Assembly (NCBI GenBank): GCA_045599805.1
Contig: JAZRWQ010000022.1
Coordinates: 1-14,054, forward strand
Origin: JAZRWQ01 sp045599805
GTDB taxonomy: Bacteria; Bacillota; Clostridia; Oscillospirales; UMGS1783
Reading direction: 5' to 3'
Length of the DNA stretch: 14,054 nucleotides
Shown: one piece after another, positions 1-8,321 of the stretch
Position numbering within the stretch: the stretch's first letter is position 1
How the letters are laid out: each line of letters begins with the position of its first letter
The notes under the pieces: model-generated
Told to the model about the DNA's origin: nothing
The model's input: only the letters and a program-made list of their open reading frames with translations
Database searches by the model: none
Program-made: the position numbers and the translations under genes

Positions 1-1785
1 CTTCAGATATTTGCCGGTAATTGAATTTTCGGATGCTATGATATCCTTTACGCTGCCCTGCGCCACGACCTCGCCGCCGTGAACGCCGGCGCCCGGGCCG
101 ATATCCACGATCTCATCGGCGGTGCGTATCGTTTCCTCATCATGCTCTACAACGATAAGGGTATTGCCCTGATCACGGAGCTGCTTTAAGGTCGCAAGCA
201 GCTTTTCGTTGTCGCGCTGATGCAGACCGATGCTCGGCTCGTCAAGGATATATATTACCCCCATAAGCGCCGAGCCTATCTGCGTTGCAAGGCGTATGCG
301 CTGGCTTTCGCCGCCCGAAAGGGTGGATGATGCGCGGTTTAAGGTAAGATAATCGAGCCCTACGGAATTGAGAAAGCCGAGCCGCGCCTTTATTTCTTTC
401 AGAACCTGTCCGGCAATGGTAAGCTGGCGCGGAGTAAGCGTAAGCTCATTTACGAAATCGTATATATCATTTATCGGAAGCTGGCACATATCGTATATGC
501 TCATGCCGCCCACCGTTACGCCGAGCGCCATGGGATTAAGGCGCTTGCCGCCGCATTCGGGGCAGGGAGACGTGCCCATGAAGCGCTCTATGTCATATCG
601 GGAATACATGCTGTTCGTCTCTCTGTAACGGCGCTCCAGATTATTGCAAACGCCCTCAAAGGGCTTATCGTAGCGGTTTATATGTCCGCCGATATTGCGT
701 GCAAGGGGCAGTATCCTGCCGTTTGTGCCGTACAGAAGAACATTCTTTGCCTCATCGGGCAGATCCCTATACGGAATATCGAGCGAAAAATCGTACTCAT
801 CGGCGAGCGCTCTGAAAAACATCATGGCGATGCTTGACTCATCGTCCACCGTCCAGCCCGAGCCCTTTATCGCGCCCTGACGGACGGAGAGGGTTTTATC
901 GGGAACGACCAAATCGGGATCGACCTTAAGCAGACTGCCGATGCCCGAACAGCAGGGGCAGGCGCCGAATGGGTTGTTGAAGGAGAAAAGACGGGGCACG
1001 AGCTCCTCTATCGTAACGTCGTGGTCGGGGCAGGCGTATTTCTGCGAAAAGAGTATCTGCTCGCCGCCGATTATATCCAGAACGGTAAGTCCGTTTGCCA
1101 GCTTGGAGGCGGTTTCCACCGAGTCGGTTATTCTGCCGCGCGCACCTTCCTTTATGACGATACGATCGACAACGATATCGATATTGTGCTTTTTGTTTTT
1201 CTCCATGGGGATGCTTTCGGCAAGGTCATACTGTATGCCGTCAACGATGACTCTTACATAGCCGCTCCTTTTCGCATCCTCTAAAAGCTTATGGTACTCG
1301 CCCTTGCGCCCTCTTACTACGGGAGCAAGTATCTGCGCTTTGGTACCCTCGTCAAGAGACATTATGCGGTCAACTATCTGGTCGATGCTCTGCTGTTTTA
1401 TCTCTCTGCCGCATACAGGGCAGTGAGGCACGCCGATATTGGCGAAAAGCAGACGGAGATAGTCGTATATCTCGGTTATGGTGCCCACGGTGGAACGCGG
1501 GTTTTTCGAGGTCGTTTTCTGGTCTATCGAGATGGCGGGCGAAAGGTTTTCTATCGAATCCACATCCGGCTTATCCATCTGTCCGAGAAACATTCTTGCA
1601 TAGGACGAAAGACTTTCAACGTATCTGCGCTGTCCCTCGGCGTATATCGTATCAAAGGCAAGAGATGACTTGCCGCTGCCCGAAAGGCCGGTGAAAACAA
1701 CGAGCTTATTGCGCGGTATGTCAAGGCTTATGTTTTTCAGATTGTTTTCCCTTGCGCCTCTGATTTTTATTGACTGCTTATCCAT
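1..1785 (-). CDS. uvrA: UvrA, excinuclease ABC subunit A (N-terminal 595 residues, gene cut by the window edge)
   Basis: ATPase that scans DNA for bulky damage in nucleotide excision repair and loads UvrB; cytoplasmic. The reading frame begins at the ATG complementary to 1783-1785 and stays open to position 1, giving MDKQSIKIRGARENNLKNI at the start, as in UvrA. Visible in order: first Walker A (LSGSGKSS, about residues 34-41), the CPVCGRE cysteine pair near residue 125, the CPCCSGIGS element near 275, CPECGGKRL near 405, the ABC signature LSGGESQR near 490, the Walker B/D-loop ILDEPSIGLH near 510 and the switch VVEHDEET near 535. UvrA is usually about 940 residues, so the second ATPase half lies beyond the left edge. 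Its start overlaps the end of uvrB by 8 nt, so the two are translationally coupled in a uvrB-uvrA operon. Identity is certain; only the C-terminus is missing. Confidence 0.97.
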   Translation of the reverse strand, partial: MDKQSIKIRGARENNLKNISLDIPRNKLVVFTGLSGSGKSSLAFDTIYAEGQRRYVESLSSYARMFLGQMDKPDVDSIENLSPAISIDQKTTSKNPRSTVGTITEIYDYLRLLFANIGVPHCPVCGREIKQQSIDQIVDRIMSLDEGTKAQILAPVVRGRKGEYHKLLEDAKRSGYVRVIVDGIQYDLAESIPMEKNKKHNIDIVVDRIVIKEGARGRITDSVETASKLANGLTVLDIIGGEQILFSQKYACPDHDVTIEELVPRLFSFNNPFGACPCCSGIGSLLKVDPDLVVPDKTLSVRQGAIKGSGWTVDDESSIAMMFFRALADEYDFSLDIPYRDLPDEAKNVLLYGTNGRILPLARNIGGHINRYDKPFEGVCNNLERRYRETNSMYSRYDIERFMGTSPCPECGGKRLNPMALGVTVGGMSIYDMCQLPINDIYDFVNELTLTPRQLTIAGQVLKEIKARLGFLNSVGLDYLTLNRASSTLSGGESQRIRLATQIGSALMGVIYILDEPSIGLHQRDNEKLLATLKQLRDQGNTLIVVEHDEETIRTADEIVDIGPGAGVHGGEVVAQGSVKDIIASENSITGKYLK

Positions 1786-3748
1786 TTGTTTTATCGGTCA
1801 GCTCCTTTATTCTGTCTCGTAAATATGCGGCGTGCTCAAATTCCAGAAGCTTTGCCGCCGCCTTCATTTCCTTTTCGAGCCTTGCTATAAGCTCAAGACG
1901 CTCCTTATCGGAAAGACGCCTGCCGTCATAACTCTTTTCCAGTTTATCCTTGGAGGTTATTTCAAGCACGTCTCTGATATCCTTTATAACGGTGGTGGGG
2001 GTTATTCCGTGAGCCTCGTTATACGCCTTCTGCACCCTTCTGCGGCGGTTGGTTTCGGTTATGGCGCGCTCCATGGACGCAGTCACGGTATCGCCGTACA
2101 TTATTACCCTCGCCTTGGCGTTACGGGCGGCTCTGCCCACCGTCTGTATAAGGGAGGTCTCGCTTCGCAGGAAGCCCTCCTTATCGGCATCGAGGATGGC
2201 CACAAGCTCGACCTCGGGGATGTCAAGTCCTTCTCTTAAAAGGTTTATGCCGATAAGCACATCAAACTGACCGAGACGCAGATCCCTTATAAGCTGCATG
2301 CGCTCTATCGTATCAACGTCGTGGTGCATATAGCGCACCTTCATATCAAGGCCCCTGAAATACTCGGTAAGATCCTCCGCCATCTTCTTTGTAAGGGTGG
2401 TAACGAGTACCCTGCCGCCGCTCTGCACTACCGAATTTATTTCGCCGTACAGATCGTCGATCTGTCCTGTGGTGGGACGGACGGTGATCTCGGGATCGAG
2501 AAGCCCCGTGGGGCGTATAAGCTGCTGGGCAATGCGCGACGCTCTGTCCTTTTCAAAATCTGCGGGAGTTGCGCTTACGAATATCGCCTGATTGACTTTT
2601 GATAAGAATTCATCGAAATTAAGCGGACGGTTATCGAATGCGCTCGGCAGACGGAAGCCGTAATTCACAAGCGATTCCTTCCTCGCCCTGTCGCCGCCGT
2701 ACATTCCTCTTACCTGCGGCAGTGTTACGTGAGACTCATCCACAAACAGAAGAAAATCCTTCGGGAAATAGTCCATAAGCGTATACGGCGTACTGCCCGG
2801 CGCTCTGCCGCTTAATATCCGTGAATAGTTTTCAATCCCCGAGCAAAATCCTATCTCGGTAAGCATTTCAACGTCGTACCGGGTACGCTGGCGTATTCTC
2901 TGCGCTTCTATCAGCTTGCCCTCGGACTCGAAGTATTTTACGCGCTCCTCCATCTCGTTAAGTATTTCTTTTATCGCCCTGTCCATTTTATCGGCAGGGG
3001 TAACGTAATGGGAGGCGGGATATATAACAGCATGGCTCAAAACGCCGACAAGCTCACCGGTAAGCGAATTTATTTCGCTTATGCGGTCTATCTCATCGCC
3101 GAAAAATTCCACTCTCAGACAGTTGCCGCTCGATGCCGCGGGATATACCTCAACAACATCGCCGCGAACGCGGAAGCGGTTGCGCTGAAAATCCATATCG
3201 TTGCGCTCATACTGTATGCGCACAAGCTCTTTTATAAATGCGTCTCTGTCAAGCGCCATGCCGGGCCGCAGAGAAATCACCATGCCCGAATAGTCCTCGG
3301 GGTCGCCGATCGAATAGATGCAGGATACCGAGGCTACGATTATAACGTCTCTGCGCTCGAAAAGCGAAAAGGTTGCGCTGTGGCGCAGTTTATCTATCTC
3401 GTCGTTTATGGACGAGTCCTTTTCTATATAGGTATCGGTATGGGCGATATAAGCCTCCGGCTGATAGTAGTCGTAATATGAAACGAAATACTCTACGGCG
3501 TTATTGGGGAAAAATTCCTTGAATTCGCTGCAGAGCTGGGCGGCAAGGGTTTTATTGTGGGCAAGCACCAGCGTGGGCTTATTTACGTTGGCGATGATAT
3601 TGGCCATGGTAAAGGTTTTGCCCGAGCCGGTAACACCCAAGAGCACCTGATTTTTGTCGCCGTTCTGCACGCCTTTTGTAAGCTCTTCTATCGCGCGCGG
3701 CTGATCGCCCATCGGCGTATATTCCGAATGCAGTTCAAAATGGTCCAA
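1778..3748 (-). CDS. uvrB: UvrB, excinuclease ABC subunit B
   Basis: DNA-damage-verifying helicase-like subunit of nucleotide excision repair, which receives DNA from UvrA and recruits UvrC. The protein has 656 residues, the normal length. Visible: Walker A GVTGSGKT (38-45), the damage-probing beta-hairpin YYDYYQPEAY (91-100), the DESH box near 335, SATPADFEKD near 390, helicase motifs REGLDIPEVE near 505 and QTVGRAARN near 537, and a C-terminal UVR domain (about 620-655) that contacts UvrC. The start is a TTG, complementary to 3746-3748. It is preferred because a GGAAGG ribosome binding site sits 6-8 nt upstream and the N-terminus (MDHFELHSEYTPMGDQP) aligns with other UvrB proteins; the next in-frame ATG would remove conserved residues. 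No GAAC-N4-GTTC-type LexA box was seen between 3749 and 3820. Confidence 0.98.
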   Translation of the reverse strand: MDHFELHSEYTPMGDQPRAIEELTKGVQNGDKNQVLLGVTGSGKTFTMANIIANVNKPTLVLAHNKTLAAQLCSEFKEFFPNNAVEYFVSYYDYYQPEAYIAHTDTYIEKDSSINDEIDKLRHSATFSLFERRDVIIVASVSCIYSIGDPEDYSGMVISLRPGMALDRDAFIKELVRIQYERNDMDFQRNRFRVRGDVVEVYPAASSGNCLRVEFFGDEIDRISEINSLTGELVGVLSHAVIYPASHYVTPADKMDRAIKEILNEMEERVKYFESEGKLIEAQRIRQRTRYDVEMLTEIGFCSGIENYSRILSGRAPGSTPYTLMDYFPKDFLLFVDESHVTLPQVRGMYGGDRARKESLVNYGFRLPSAFDNRPLNFDEFLSKVNQAIFVSATPADFEKDRASRIAQQLIRPTGLLDPEITVRPTTGQIDDLYGEINSVVQSGGRVLVTTLTKKMAEDLTEYFRGLDMKVRYMHHDVDTIERMQLIRDLRLGQFDVLIGINLLREGLDIPEVELVAILDADKEGFLRSETSLIQTVGRAARNAKARVIMYGDTVTASMERAITETNRRRRVQKAYNEAHGITPTTVIKDIRDVLEITSKDKLEKSYDGRRLSDKERLELIARLEKEMKAAAKLLEFEHAAYLRDRIKELTDKTNG

Positions 3749-3780
3749 TTAAACCCTTCCTTTCCCTTTTATTGAAAGCT

Positions 3781-3808
3781 AAAGGAGAATTAACGAAAAT
3801 TCTCCTTT
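3781..3808 (-). terminator. Hairpin between the phospholipase gene and uvrB, possible terminator
   Basis: A perfect 11-bp inverted repeat (3781-3791 with 3798-3808, loop AACGAA at 3792-3797) lies 12 nt after the stop codon of the phospholipase gene. The stem carries an AGGAGA/TCTCCT core. On the minus strand only three T residues follow the GGAGA-containing stem before AGC, so this is not a textbook intrinsic terminator. It could attenuate transcription or stabilise the 3' end. No clear separate promoter for uvrB was seen in the 72-nt gap, so some read-through into uvrB or a promoter inside the upstream gene is likely. Confidence 0.5.
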
Positions 3809-3820
3809 ATGGTTATAGAT

Positions 3821-5581
3821 TTATTCCTTTTTGGCATTATCGTATATTTTTTTATACTTATTGTCCAGCACGATAAACAGCGCCGCGGCGCCGGCAAGGA
3901 ATATGATAATCCCGCCGGCAATGAACATATCGCCCGCAGATATCATGCTTGCGAGGAAGGATGCGTCCGCGTCCCTCTTCATGCTTACCGAGTAGAAACG
4001 GTCCAGGCTGTCCTGCAGATTGAAAGCAAGAGTTGAATTCAACCGCATAACCATTTCAAAGCCCTCATCGTAATTTGCGCCCTCGCGTAAGGCAAGCTCG
4101 GTGATGGGCTTTTTATTAACGGTTTTGGAGTAGAACATATAGGTATTGCTTGTAAACAGGCCGGTGCCTCTTGTAAAGTGATTGTATGAGGAGCCTATTA
4201 CCTCTACGATATCATAACCCCTCGGGCAGTCATCCTCGTCGAGCGAGCCGACGATATCTCTTATCGCTCTTTCGGGGTATATGGTCGTTTTGTAGCCGAT
4301 AACGATATGGTCACCGTCGGGGTTTACATCCCTGAACTGACTGCCGTTTTGCTTTTTGCCGACAAGCACGGTATACCCTGCGCCAAGGCAGTTTTCCAAA
4401 GCGTCGTCATAGTCATCCTCGACAAAGCCCTTGATTTCGCTGATATAGGTCTGTGGGTTTTCAACTATTCCTTCCGACTCGTTTTTGAAGATATTTGTTT
4501 CAAAAATCCTTCTTGCGAGGTCTTCGGTTATAAAGTCCATGGATACCCAGCCGTAATAAGCACCCTTTTTAAAGGGATAGCTCATAAGCTGAACGGTCAT
4601 TCCATCGGCTTCCTTTTTAGGCGTGGGAACGATATATTTTGTATAAGGTAAACCCGCGTTATTGCGTATCTTTTCGCCCTTTTCGTTATAGGCATACTGA
4701 CCGGTAGAGGAGGTGTAGGCGGCACGGAATTTGCTCTGCGGCTGAAATTCCTTTATATGCTGAACACCGGCGCTGTTAAAGAAAGGCAGGATCACATTCC
4801 ACTTTTCGGCAAAGGTCACGTCGTAATTGTTCCTTGTGGAGGGCATAAGGTCACCGAATCCCATGCCGTTCACTTCATCGTAATCAAAGATGATAACTCT
4901 GCCGCGCGCCTCACCCATTTTGGTGTACACACTGAAACGGTTCGTCTTATGGTAACGGATAATGGGATTGTCTGCCACGTTAAGTGCCCTTGCAAGGTCA
5001 TCTTCCGCCTTTGCAACCGCCGAGTAGGTATTCTGGGCATTGCCGTTTGCATCAAAATCCTCTTTCTCGTCATCGGCATCGGATTCGTGCTGTACCGTTA
5101 AAATTACCGTTTCGGTGGGATGGGCATTGAGAAAGTCGGCTATCTGGGTAAGCACCATATCGTAGGTGTAGGGAGTATCGTCCCCGTCCTTTGTCTTTGC
5201 GGGGACCTGCGCATCGTAGCGCCAAAATGAGCCGGCGCCGTGACAGATGGCAGCCTTGTTGTTTCCGCCGTAACGAAGGCGGATATCAAAAATTCTTGCG
5301 CCTCTTTCAAGCTGAGCGGCAACATCAACATACTGCGTAATGGCATAGGTAGCCGTTGTATCGGTGCAGTAATACATGCCCGAATCGTGAGTGCCGGGGA
5401 TGTTCATGCTGTTAAGATATGCCTCATCGTCAATCTGTCCCATCCAGTCGCTTGCAGATACCCTCTGTGCGAGGGGTGGAGGGCCGAGGGTAGGCTCGTC
5501 CGCCAAAACCGGGCTTAATTCAACCGCAAGCAAAACAACAATAAGCAGCGATACGAATATACGGCGTAATCTTTTTCCCAT
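3821..5581 (-). CDS. Secreted, membrane-anchored phosphatidylinositol-specific phospholipase C-like protein
   Basis: Probably cleaves phosphatidylinositol or glycosyl-PI head groups outside the cell. The protein has 586 residues. It starts with a Sec signal peptide (basic MGKRLRR, hydrophobic 8-20, likely cleavage after VLA-27) and ends with a membrane helix (about 552-572) followed by lysine-rich KYKKIYDNAKK, so the catalytic part would face outward and stay anchored. PI-PLC X-domain motifs: NIPGTHDSG (60-68, His65 and Asp66), GARIFDIRLR (94-103, Arg101), ICHG (112-115, His114), MGEARGRVIIF (222-232) and YGWVSMDFI (343-351, Asp349). These match the catalytic His/Asp/Arg/His/Asp set of Bacillus PI-PLC. 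A further region (about 376-510) follows, including DHIVIGYKTT and ERAIRDIV, whose fold I cannot name with confidence. The ATG is preceded by AAGGATGA. It is longer than the roughly 300-residue Bacillus enzyme. Confidence 0.85.
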   Translation of the reverse strand: MGKRLRRIFVSLLIVVLLAVELSPVLADEPTLGPPPLAQRVSASDWMGQIDDEAYLNSMNIPGTHDSGMYYCTDTTATYAITQYVDVAAQLERGARIFDIRLRYGGNNKAAICHGAGSFWRYDAQVPAKTKDGDDTPYTYDMVLTQIADFLNAHPTETVILTVQHESDADDEKEDFDANGNAQNTYSAVAKAEDDLARALNVADNPIIRYHKTNRFSVYTKMGEARGRVIIFDYDEVNGMGFGDLMPSTRNNYDVTFAEKWNVILPFFNSAGVQHIKEFQPQSKFRAAYTSSTGQYAYNEKGEKIRNNAGLPYTKYIVPTPKKEADGMTVQLMSYPFKKGAYYGWVSMDFITEDLARRIFETNIFKNESEGIVENPQTYISEIKGFVEDDYDDALENCLGAGYTVLVGKKQNGSQFRDVNPDGDHIVIGYKTTIYPERAIRDIVGSLDEDDCPRGYDIVEVIGSSYNHFTRGTGLFTSNTYMFYSKTVNKKPITELALREGANYDEGFEMVMRLNSTLAFNLQDSLDRFYSVSMKRDADASFLASMISAGDMFIAGGIIIFLAGAAALFIVLDNKYKKIYDNAKKE

Positions 5582-5617
5582 AAAAAATCATCCTTCTTTT
5601 TCCTGTTTAACTTAATT

Positions 5618-5646
5618 AGTATATCATAGCTATTATAAATAATCAA
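5618..5646 (-). promoter_or_regulatory. Sigma-A-type promoter for the phospholipase gene
   Basis: On the minus strand TTGATT (5641-5646) and TATACT (5618-5623) are separated by exactly 17 nt. Transcription would start about 30 nt upstream of the phospholipase ATG at 5581, which leaves room only for the AAGGATGA ribosome binding site. It lies back to back with the plus-strand promoter at 5684. Confidence 0.65.
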
Positions 5647-5683
5647 TAAATTTAAAAAAGAGCAAAAATTTTACAAAAAAATA

Positions 5684-5712
5684 TTGACAATTCACGCATA
5701 TGGGGTTATACT
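5684..5712 (+). promoter_or_regulatory. Sigma-A promoter of the first T-box leader
   Basis: Consensus TTGACA (5684-5689), a 17-nt spacer and TATACT (5707-5712). Transcription would begin near 5719, about 11 nt before the first base of T-box stem I. The near-consensus strength suits a gene that is transcribed constantly and controlled by termination in the leader. Confidence 0.85.
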
Positions 5713-5729
5713 CATTCTATAATTTTAAA

Positions 5730-5976
5730 GGCTGTGACGAAGACTGTGGATATTTCCTTTCTCCAGAGAGGCGGCGCTTGCTGAAAGCCGCTGTAAGGGT
5801 TTGTCATTACTATCACTTCCGAGCCGGGAGTCCGAAAGGAAACGAGTAGACGCTCCCCGTGATTGCTGCGTAAATGCATAAGGCTTGTTGGAGTCTGAGT
5901 GGCGCGAAAGCGCAATTTGAGTGGTACCGCGGAAATGATCATTCCGTCTCAAAGAAATTTGAGACGGATTTTTTTA
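5730..5976 (+). ncRNA. T-box riboswitch, predicted isoleucine specifier (AUC)
   Basis: tRNA-sensing leader that lets transcription continue when its cognate tRNA is uncharged. Stem I base: GGC (5730-5732) pairs with GCC (5823-5825); a three-base bulge and tandem GA/GA (5736-5737, 5821-5822) make the usual kink-turn. Then GAAG (5739-5742) pairs with CUUC (5816-5819). Directly 5' of CUUC the specifier loop carries AUC (5812-5814) followed by the expected purine A5815, so isoleucine is predicted. The AGAGAG bulge is at 5765-5770 and the distal hairpin starts with GCGGC (5771-5775). GGGAG near 5826 can pair with CUCCC downstream (stem II region), and a GCGC-GAAA-GCGC stem III follows. The T-box motif GAGTGGTACCGCGG is at 5919-5932; its UGGU fits a tRNA ending ACCA. 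UUUGAG (5916-5921) can pair with CUCAAA (5948-5953) in competition with the terminator. The class is certain, the specifier reading likely. Confidence 0.93.
5944..5976 (+). terminator. T-box 1 intrinsic terminator
   Basis: CCGTCTCAAA (5944-5953) and TTTGAGACGG (5958-5967) form a perfect 10-bp stem with a GAAA tetraloop, followed by a run of T from 5969. The CTCAAA half is shared with the competing antiterminator, as expected for a transcriptional T-box. Confidence 0.93.
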
Positions 5977-5996
5977 TTTTATTCGGAGGTAAAAAA

Positions 5997-8264
5997 GTGA
6001 ACACACATGAAACTTCCACCGTATTATACGAGGTGGCGCTGAGAATCAGGGAAATGAGGCTTATCGCCGGCTACACCATCGAACAGATGGCGCAGATGAC
6101 CGACGTTACGCCCGAGCAGTATGAGATATACGAGGTAGGCAATATCGACCTGCCCTTCTCCTTCATACACAAATGCGCCATCGCTTTCAATATCGAGCTT
6201 ACCGACCTTTTGGAGGGACGCAGCGCGCATCTGTCATCCTATACCGTTACACGTAAGGGATGCGGTCAGCGCACCGCCAAGGAGGACGGCATAGAGATAA
6301 GCAACCTTGCCCCCTACTTCAAGCAGAAGATCGCCGAGCCGTACTGGGTAAAATACGACTATCAGCCGGAGCTGCAGAATAAGCCCATTGCGACGGCTAC
6401 CCATTCGGGACAGGAATTTGACCTTATAATCAACGGTCAGCTTATGGTCAGAATAGGCGACCACACCGAGGTCCTGAATGAGGGCGACAGCATTTACTAT
6501 AACTCCTCCACTCCCCACGGCATGATCGCCGTAGGCGGAAGCGACTGCCTGTTTTTGGCGGTAGTTCTGCCCGGAGAGAAGACCGAGGAGGCGGAAATAA
6601 GAAAGAGTGTTTCGGGCAAATCCTTACCCGAAAGCTACGTTTGCGACAAGTTCATCCATACCAAGGAGGATGAAAACGGCGCGCTCACCGAAATTACCTT
6701 TGAGAACGAGGATAAGTTCAACTTTGCCTTCGATATCGTTGACGCCATAGGCGAAAAGGACCCCGATCGTCTTGCCATGCTGCACATCGACAAGAACATG
6801 GTCGAGCGCCGCTTTACCTATGCCAAGATGAAGCGCGAATCCTCGCAGGCGGCAAACTATTTCAAATCGCTCGGCATAAAGAAGGGCGACAAGGTAATGC
6901 TCGTGCTCAAACGTCATTACCAGTTCTGGTTTGCGATTTTAGGCCTGCACAAGATAGGTGCCGTTGCCATTCCGGCAACCAACCTTCTGCAGTGCCACGA
7001 CTTTGAATACCGCTTCAACGCCGCGCAGGTTGATGCCATTATATGCACCGCCGACGGCGACACGGCAAATCAGGTAGACCTCGCGCAGAAGACAAGTCCC
7101 TCTTTGAAAACGAAGATAATTGTCGGCGGCACAAAGGACGGCTGGCACGACTTTGACGGCGAATACAACCTGTTCAGCGGCAAGTTCAGGCGCACCGAGG
7201 ACAGTCCCTGCGGCGACGACACCATGATAATGTTCTTCACCTCCGGCACCACCGGCTATCCCAAGATAGCCGCGCACAGCTATAAGTACGCTCTGGGCCA
7301 CTACATCACCGCCAAATACTGGCACGGCGTTGACAAGGGCGGACTGCACTTTACCATTTCCGAAACCGGCTGGGGCAAGGCGTTATGGGGCAAGCTTTAC
7401 GGTCAGTGGCTGTGCGAGGGCGCGGTATTTACCTATGACTTTGACCGCTTCGATGCCGCAAAGATTCTTCCCATGTTCAAAAAATACAACATCACCACCT
7501 TCTGCGCACCGCCCACCATGCTGCGCATGATGATAAGAGAGGATATCTCCAAGTACGACCTTTCCTCGATAGTTCACATGACCACCGCCGGCGAGGCACT
7601 GAACCCCGAGGTTTACAAGCTGTTTGAGAAGGCAACGGGACTGCAGATAATGGAGGGCTTCGGACAGACCGAGCTTACCCTTGCGATAGCAAACCTTATA
7701 GGCAGACCGCATAAGCTTGGCTCGATGGGCAAGGCATCACCTCTTTACGATGTTGTACTTATCGACAAAAAGGGCAATATCACCGGCCCCGGCGAAACCG
7801 GCGAAATATGCGTGCGCACATCCGAAAAGGTACCCTGCGGCCTGTTCAAGGGTTATTACAACAACGAGGCCGAAACGCTTGAATCATGGCACGACGGATA
7901 TTACCATTCGGGCGACCTTGCATGGCAGGATGAGGACGGCTTCTTCTGGTATGTTGGCAGAAAGGATGACGTTATCAAGTCCTCCGGCTACCGCATAGGG
8001 CCTTTCGAAATAGAGAGTGTCATCATGGAATTGCCCTACGTTCTGGAATGCGGCGTCTGCCCTGCTCCGGATGAGGTCAGAGGTCAGGTAGTTAAGGCCG
8101 CAATCGTACTTACAAAGGGCACTGAGGCATCCGAAAAGCTCAAAAAAGAGATACAAGAATACGTCAAGGTTAAGACGGCGCCCTACAAATATCCGAGAAT
8201 AGTTGAATTCAGAGATTCTCTCCCGAAAACCATAAGCGGAAAAATTCAAAGAAATTTACTTTAA
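5997..8264 (+). CDS. XRE-HTH / cupin / medium-chain acyl-CoA synthetase fusion (first copy), predicted branched-chain acyl-CoA ligase
   Basis: Predicted to activate a short branched carboxylic acid with ATP and CoA to acyl-CoA, via acyl-AMP. The start is the GTG at 5997, placed 7 nt after GGAGG (5985-5989) and after the T-box terminator; the open frame continues upstream into the leader but that part is not expected to be translated. It has 755 residues: XRE-like helix-turn-helix (about 13-73), cupin (about 130-192, with PHGMIAV near 173-179), then an acyl-CoA synthetase domain (about 240-755). Synthetase motifs: TSGTTGYPK (415-423), GFGQTE (554-559), YHSGDLA (636-642), GRKDDVIKSSGYRIGP (654-669) and PKTISGKI with catalytic Lys749. 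The ISETGWGKALWGKLY stretch (454-468) resembles medium-chain (ACSM-type) synthetases. The isoleucine T-box suggests 2-methylbutyrate as substrate; this is inferred. No terminator follows before the next leader. Confidence 0.88.
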   Translation: MNTHETSTVLYEVALRIREMRLIAGYTIEQMAQMTDVTPEQYEIYEVGNIDLPFSFIHKCAIAFNIELTDLLEGRSAHLSSYTVTRKGCGQRTAKEDGIEISNLAPYFKQKIAEPYWVKYDYQPELQNKPIATATHSGQEFDLIINGQLMVRIGDHTEVLNEGDSIYYNSSTPHGMIAVGGSDCLFLAVVLPGEKTEEAEIRKSVSGKSLPESYVCDKFIHTKEDENGALTEITFENEDKFNFAFDIVDAIGEKDPDRLAMLHIDKNMVERRFTYAKMKRESSQAANYFKSLGIKKGDKVMLVLKRHYQFWFAILGLHKIGAVAIPATNLLQCHDFEYRFNAAQVDAIICTADGDTANQVDLAQKTSPSLKTKIIVGGTKDGWHDFDGEYNLFSGKFRRTEDSPCGDDTMIMFFTSGTTGYPKIAAHSYKYALGHYITAKYWHGVDKGGLHFTISETGWGKALWGKLYGQWLCEGAVFTYDFDRFDAAKILPMFKKYNITTFCAPPTMLRMMIREDISKYDLSSIVHMTTAGEALNPEVYKLFEKATGLQIMEGFGQTELTLAIANLIGRPHKLGSMGKASPLYDVVLIDKKGNITGPGETGEICVRTSEKVPCGLFKGYYNNEAETLESWHDGYYHSGDLAWQDEDGFFWYVGRKDDVIKSSGYRIGPFEIESVIMELPYVLECGVCPAPDEVRGQVVKAAIVLTKGTEASEKLKKEIQEYVKVKTAPYKYPRIVEFRDSLPKTISGKIQRNLL

Positions 8265-8278
8265 TTTACAAAAAAGCA

Positions 8279-8308
8279 TTGACATTTATTATAAAGATAT
8301 GTTATAGT
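8279..8308 (+). promoter_or_regulatory. Sigma-A promoter of the second T-box leader
   Basis: TTGACA (8279-8284), an 18-nt spacer and TATAGT (8303-8308). It begins only 15 nt after the stop codon of the first ligase; no hairpin lies between. Transcription would start near 8315, just before T-box stem I at 8322. Confidence 0.78.
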
Positions 8309-8321
8309 ACGCTTATTAAAA

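Noticed and set aside
5803..5813. Alternative specifiers in leader 1 (GUC 5803-5805, AUU 5806-5808, UAU 5811-5813)
   Set aside because: GUC pairs within the upper helix, AUU is too far from the lower helix, and UAU would be followed by a pyrimidine. AUC-A matches the aligned position in leader 2 best. AUU would give isoleucine as well.
5874..5996. Upstream extension of the first ligase to an ATG at 5874
   Set aside because: It would translate through the T-box motif and terminator stem and has no ribosome binding site; the GTG at 5997 has GGAGG at the right distance and lies after the terminator.
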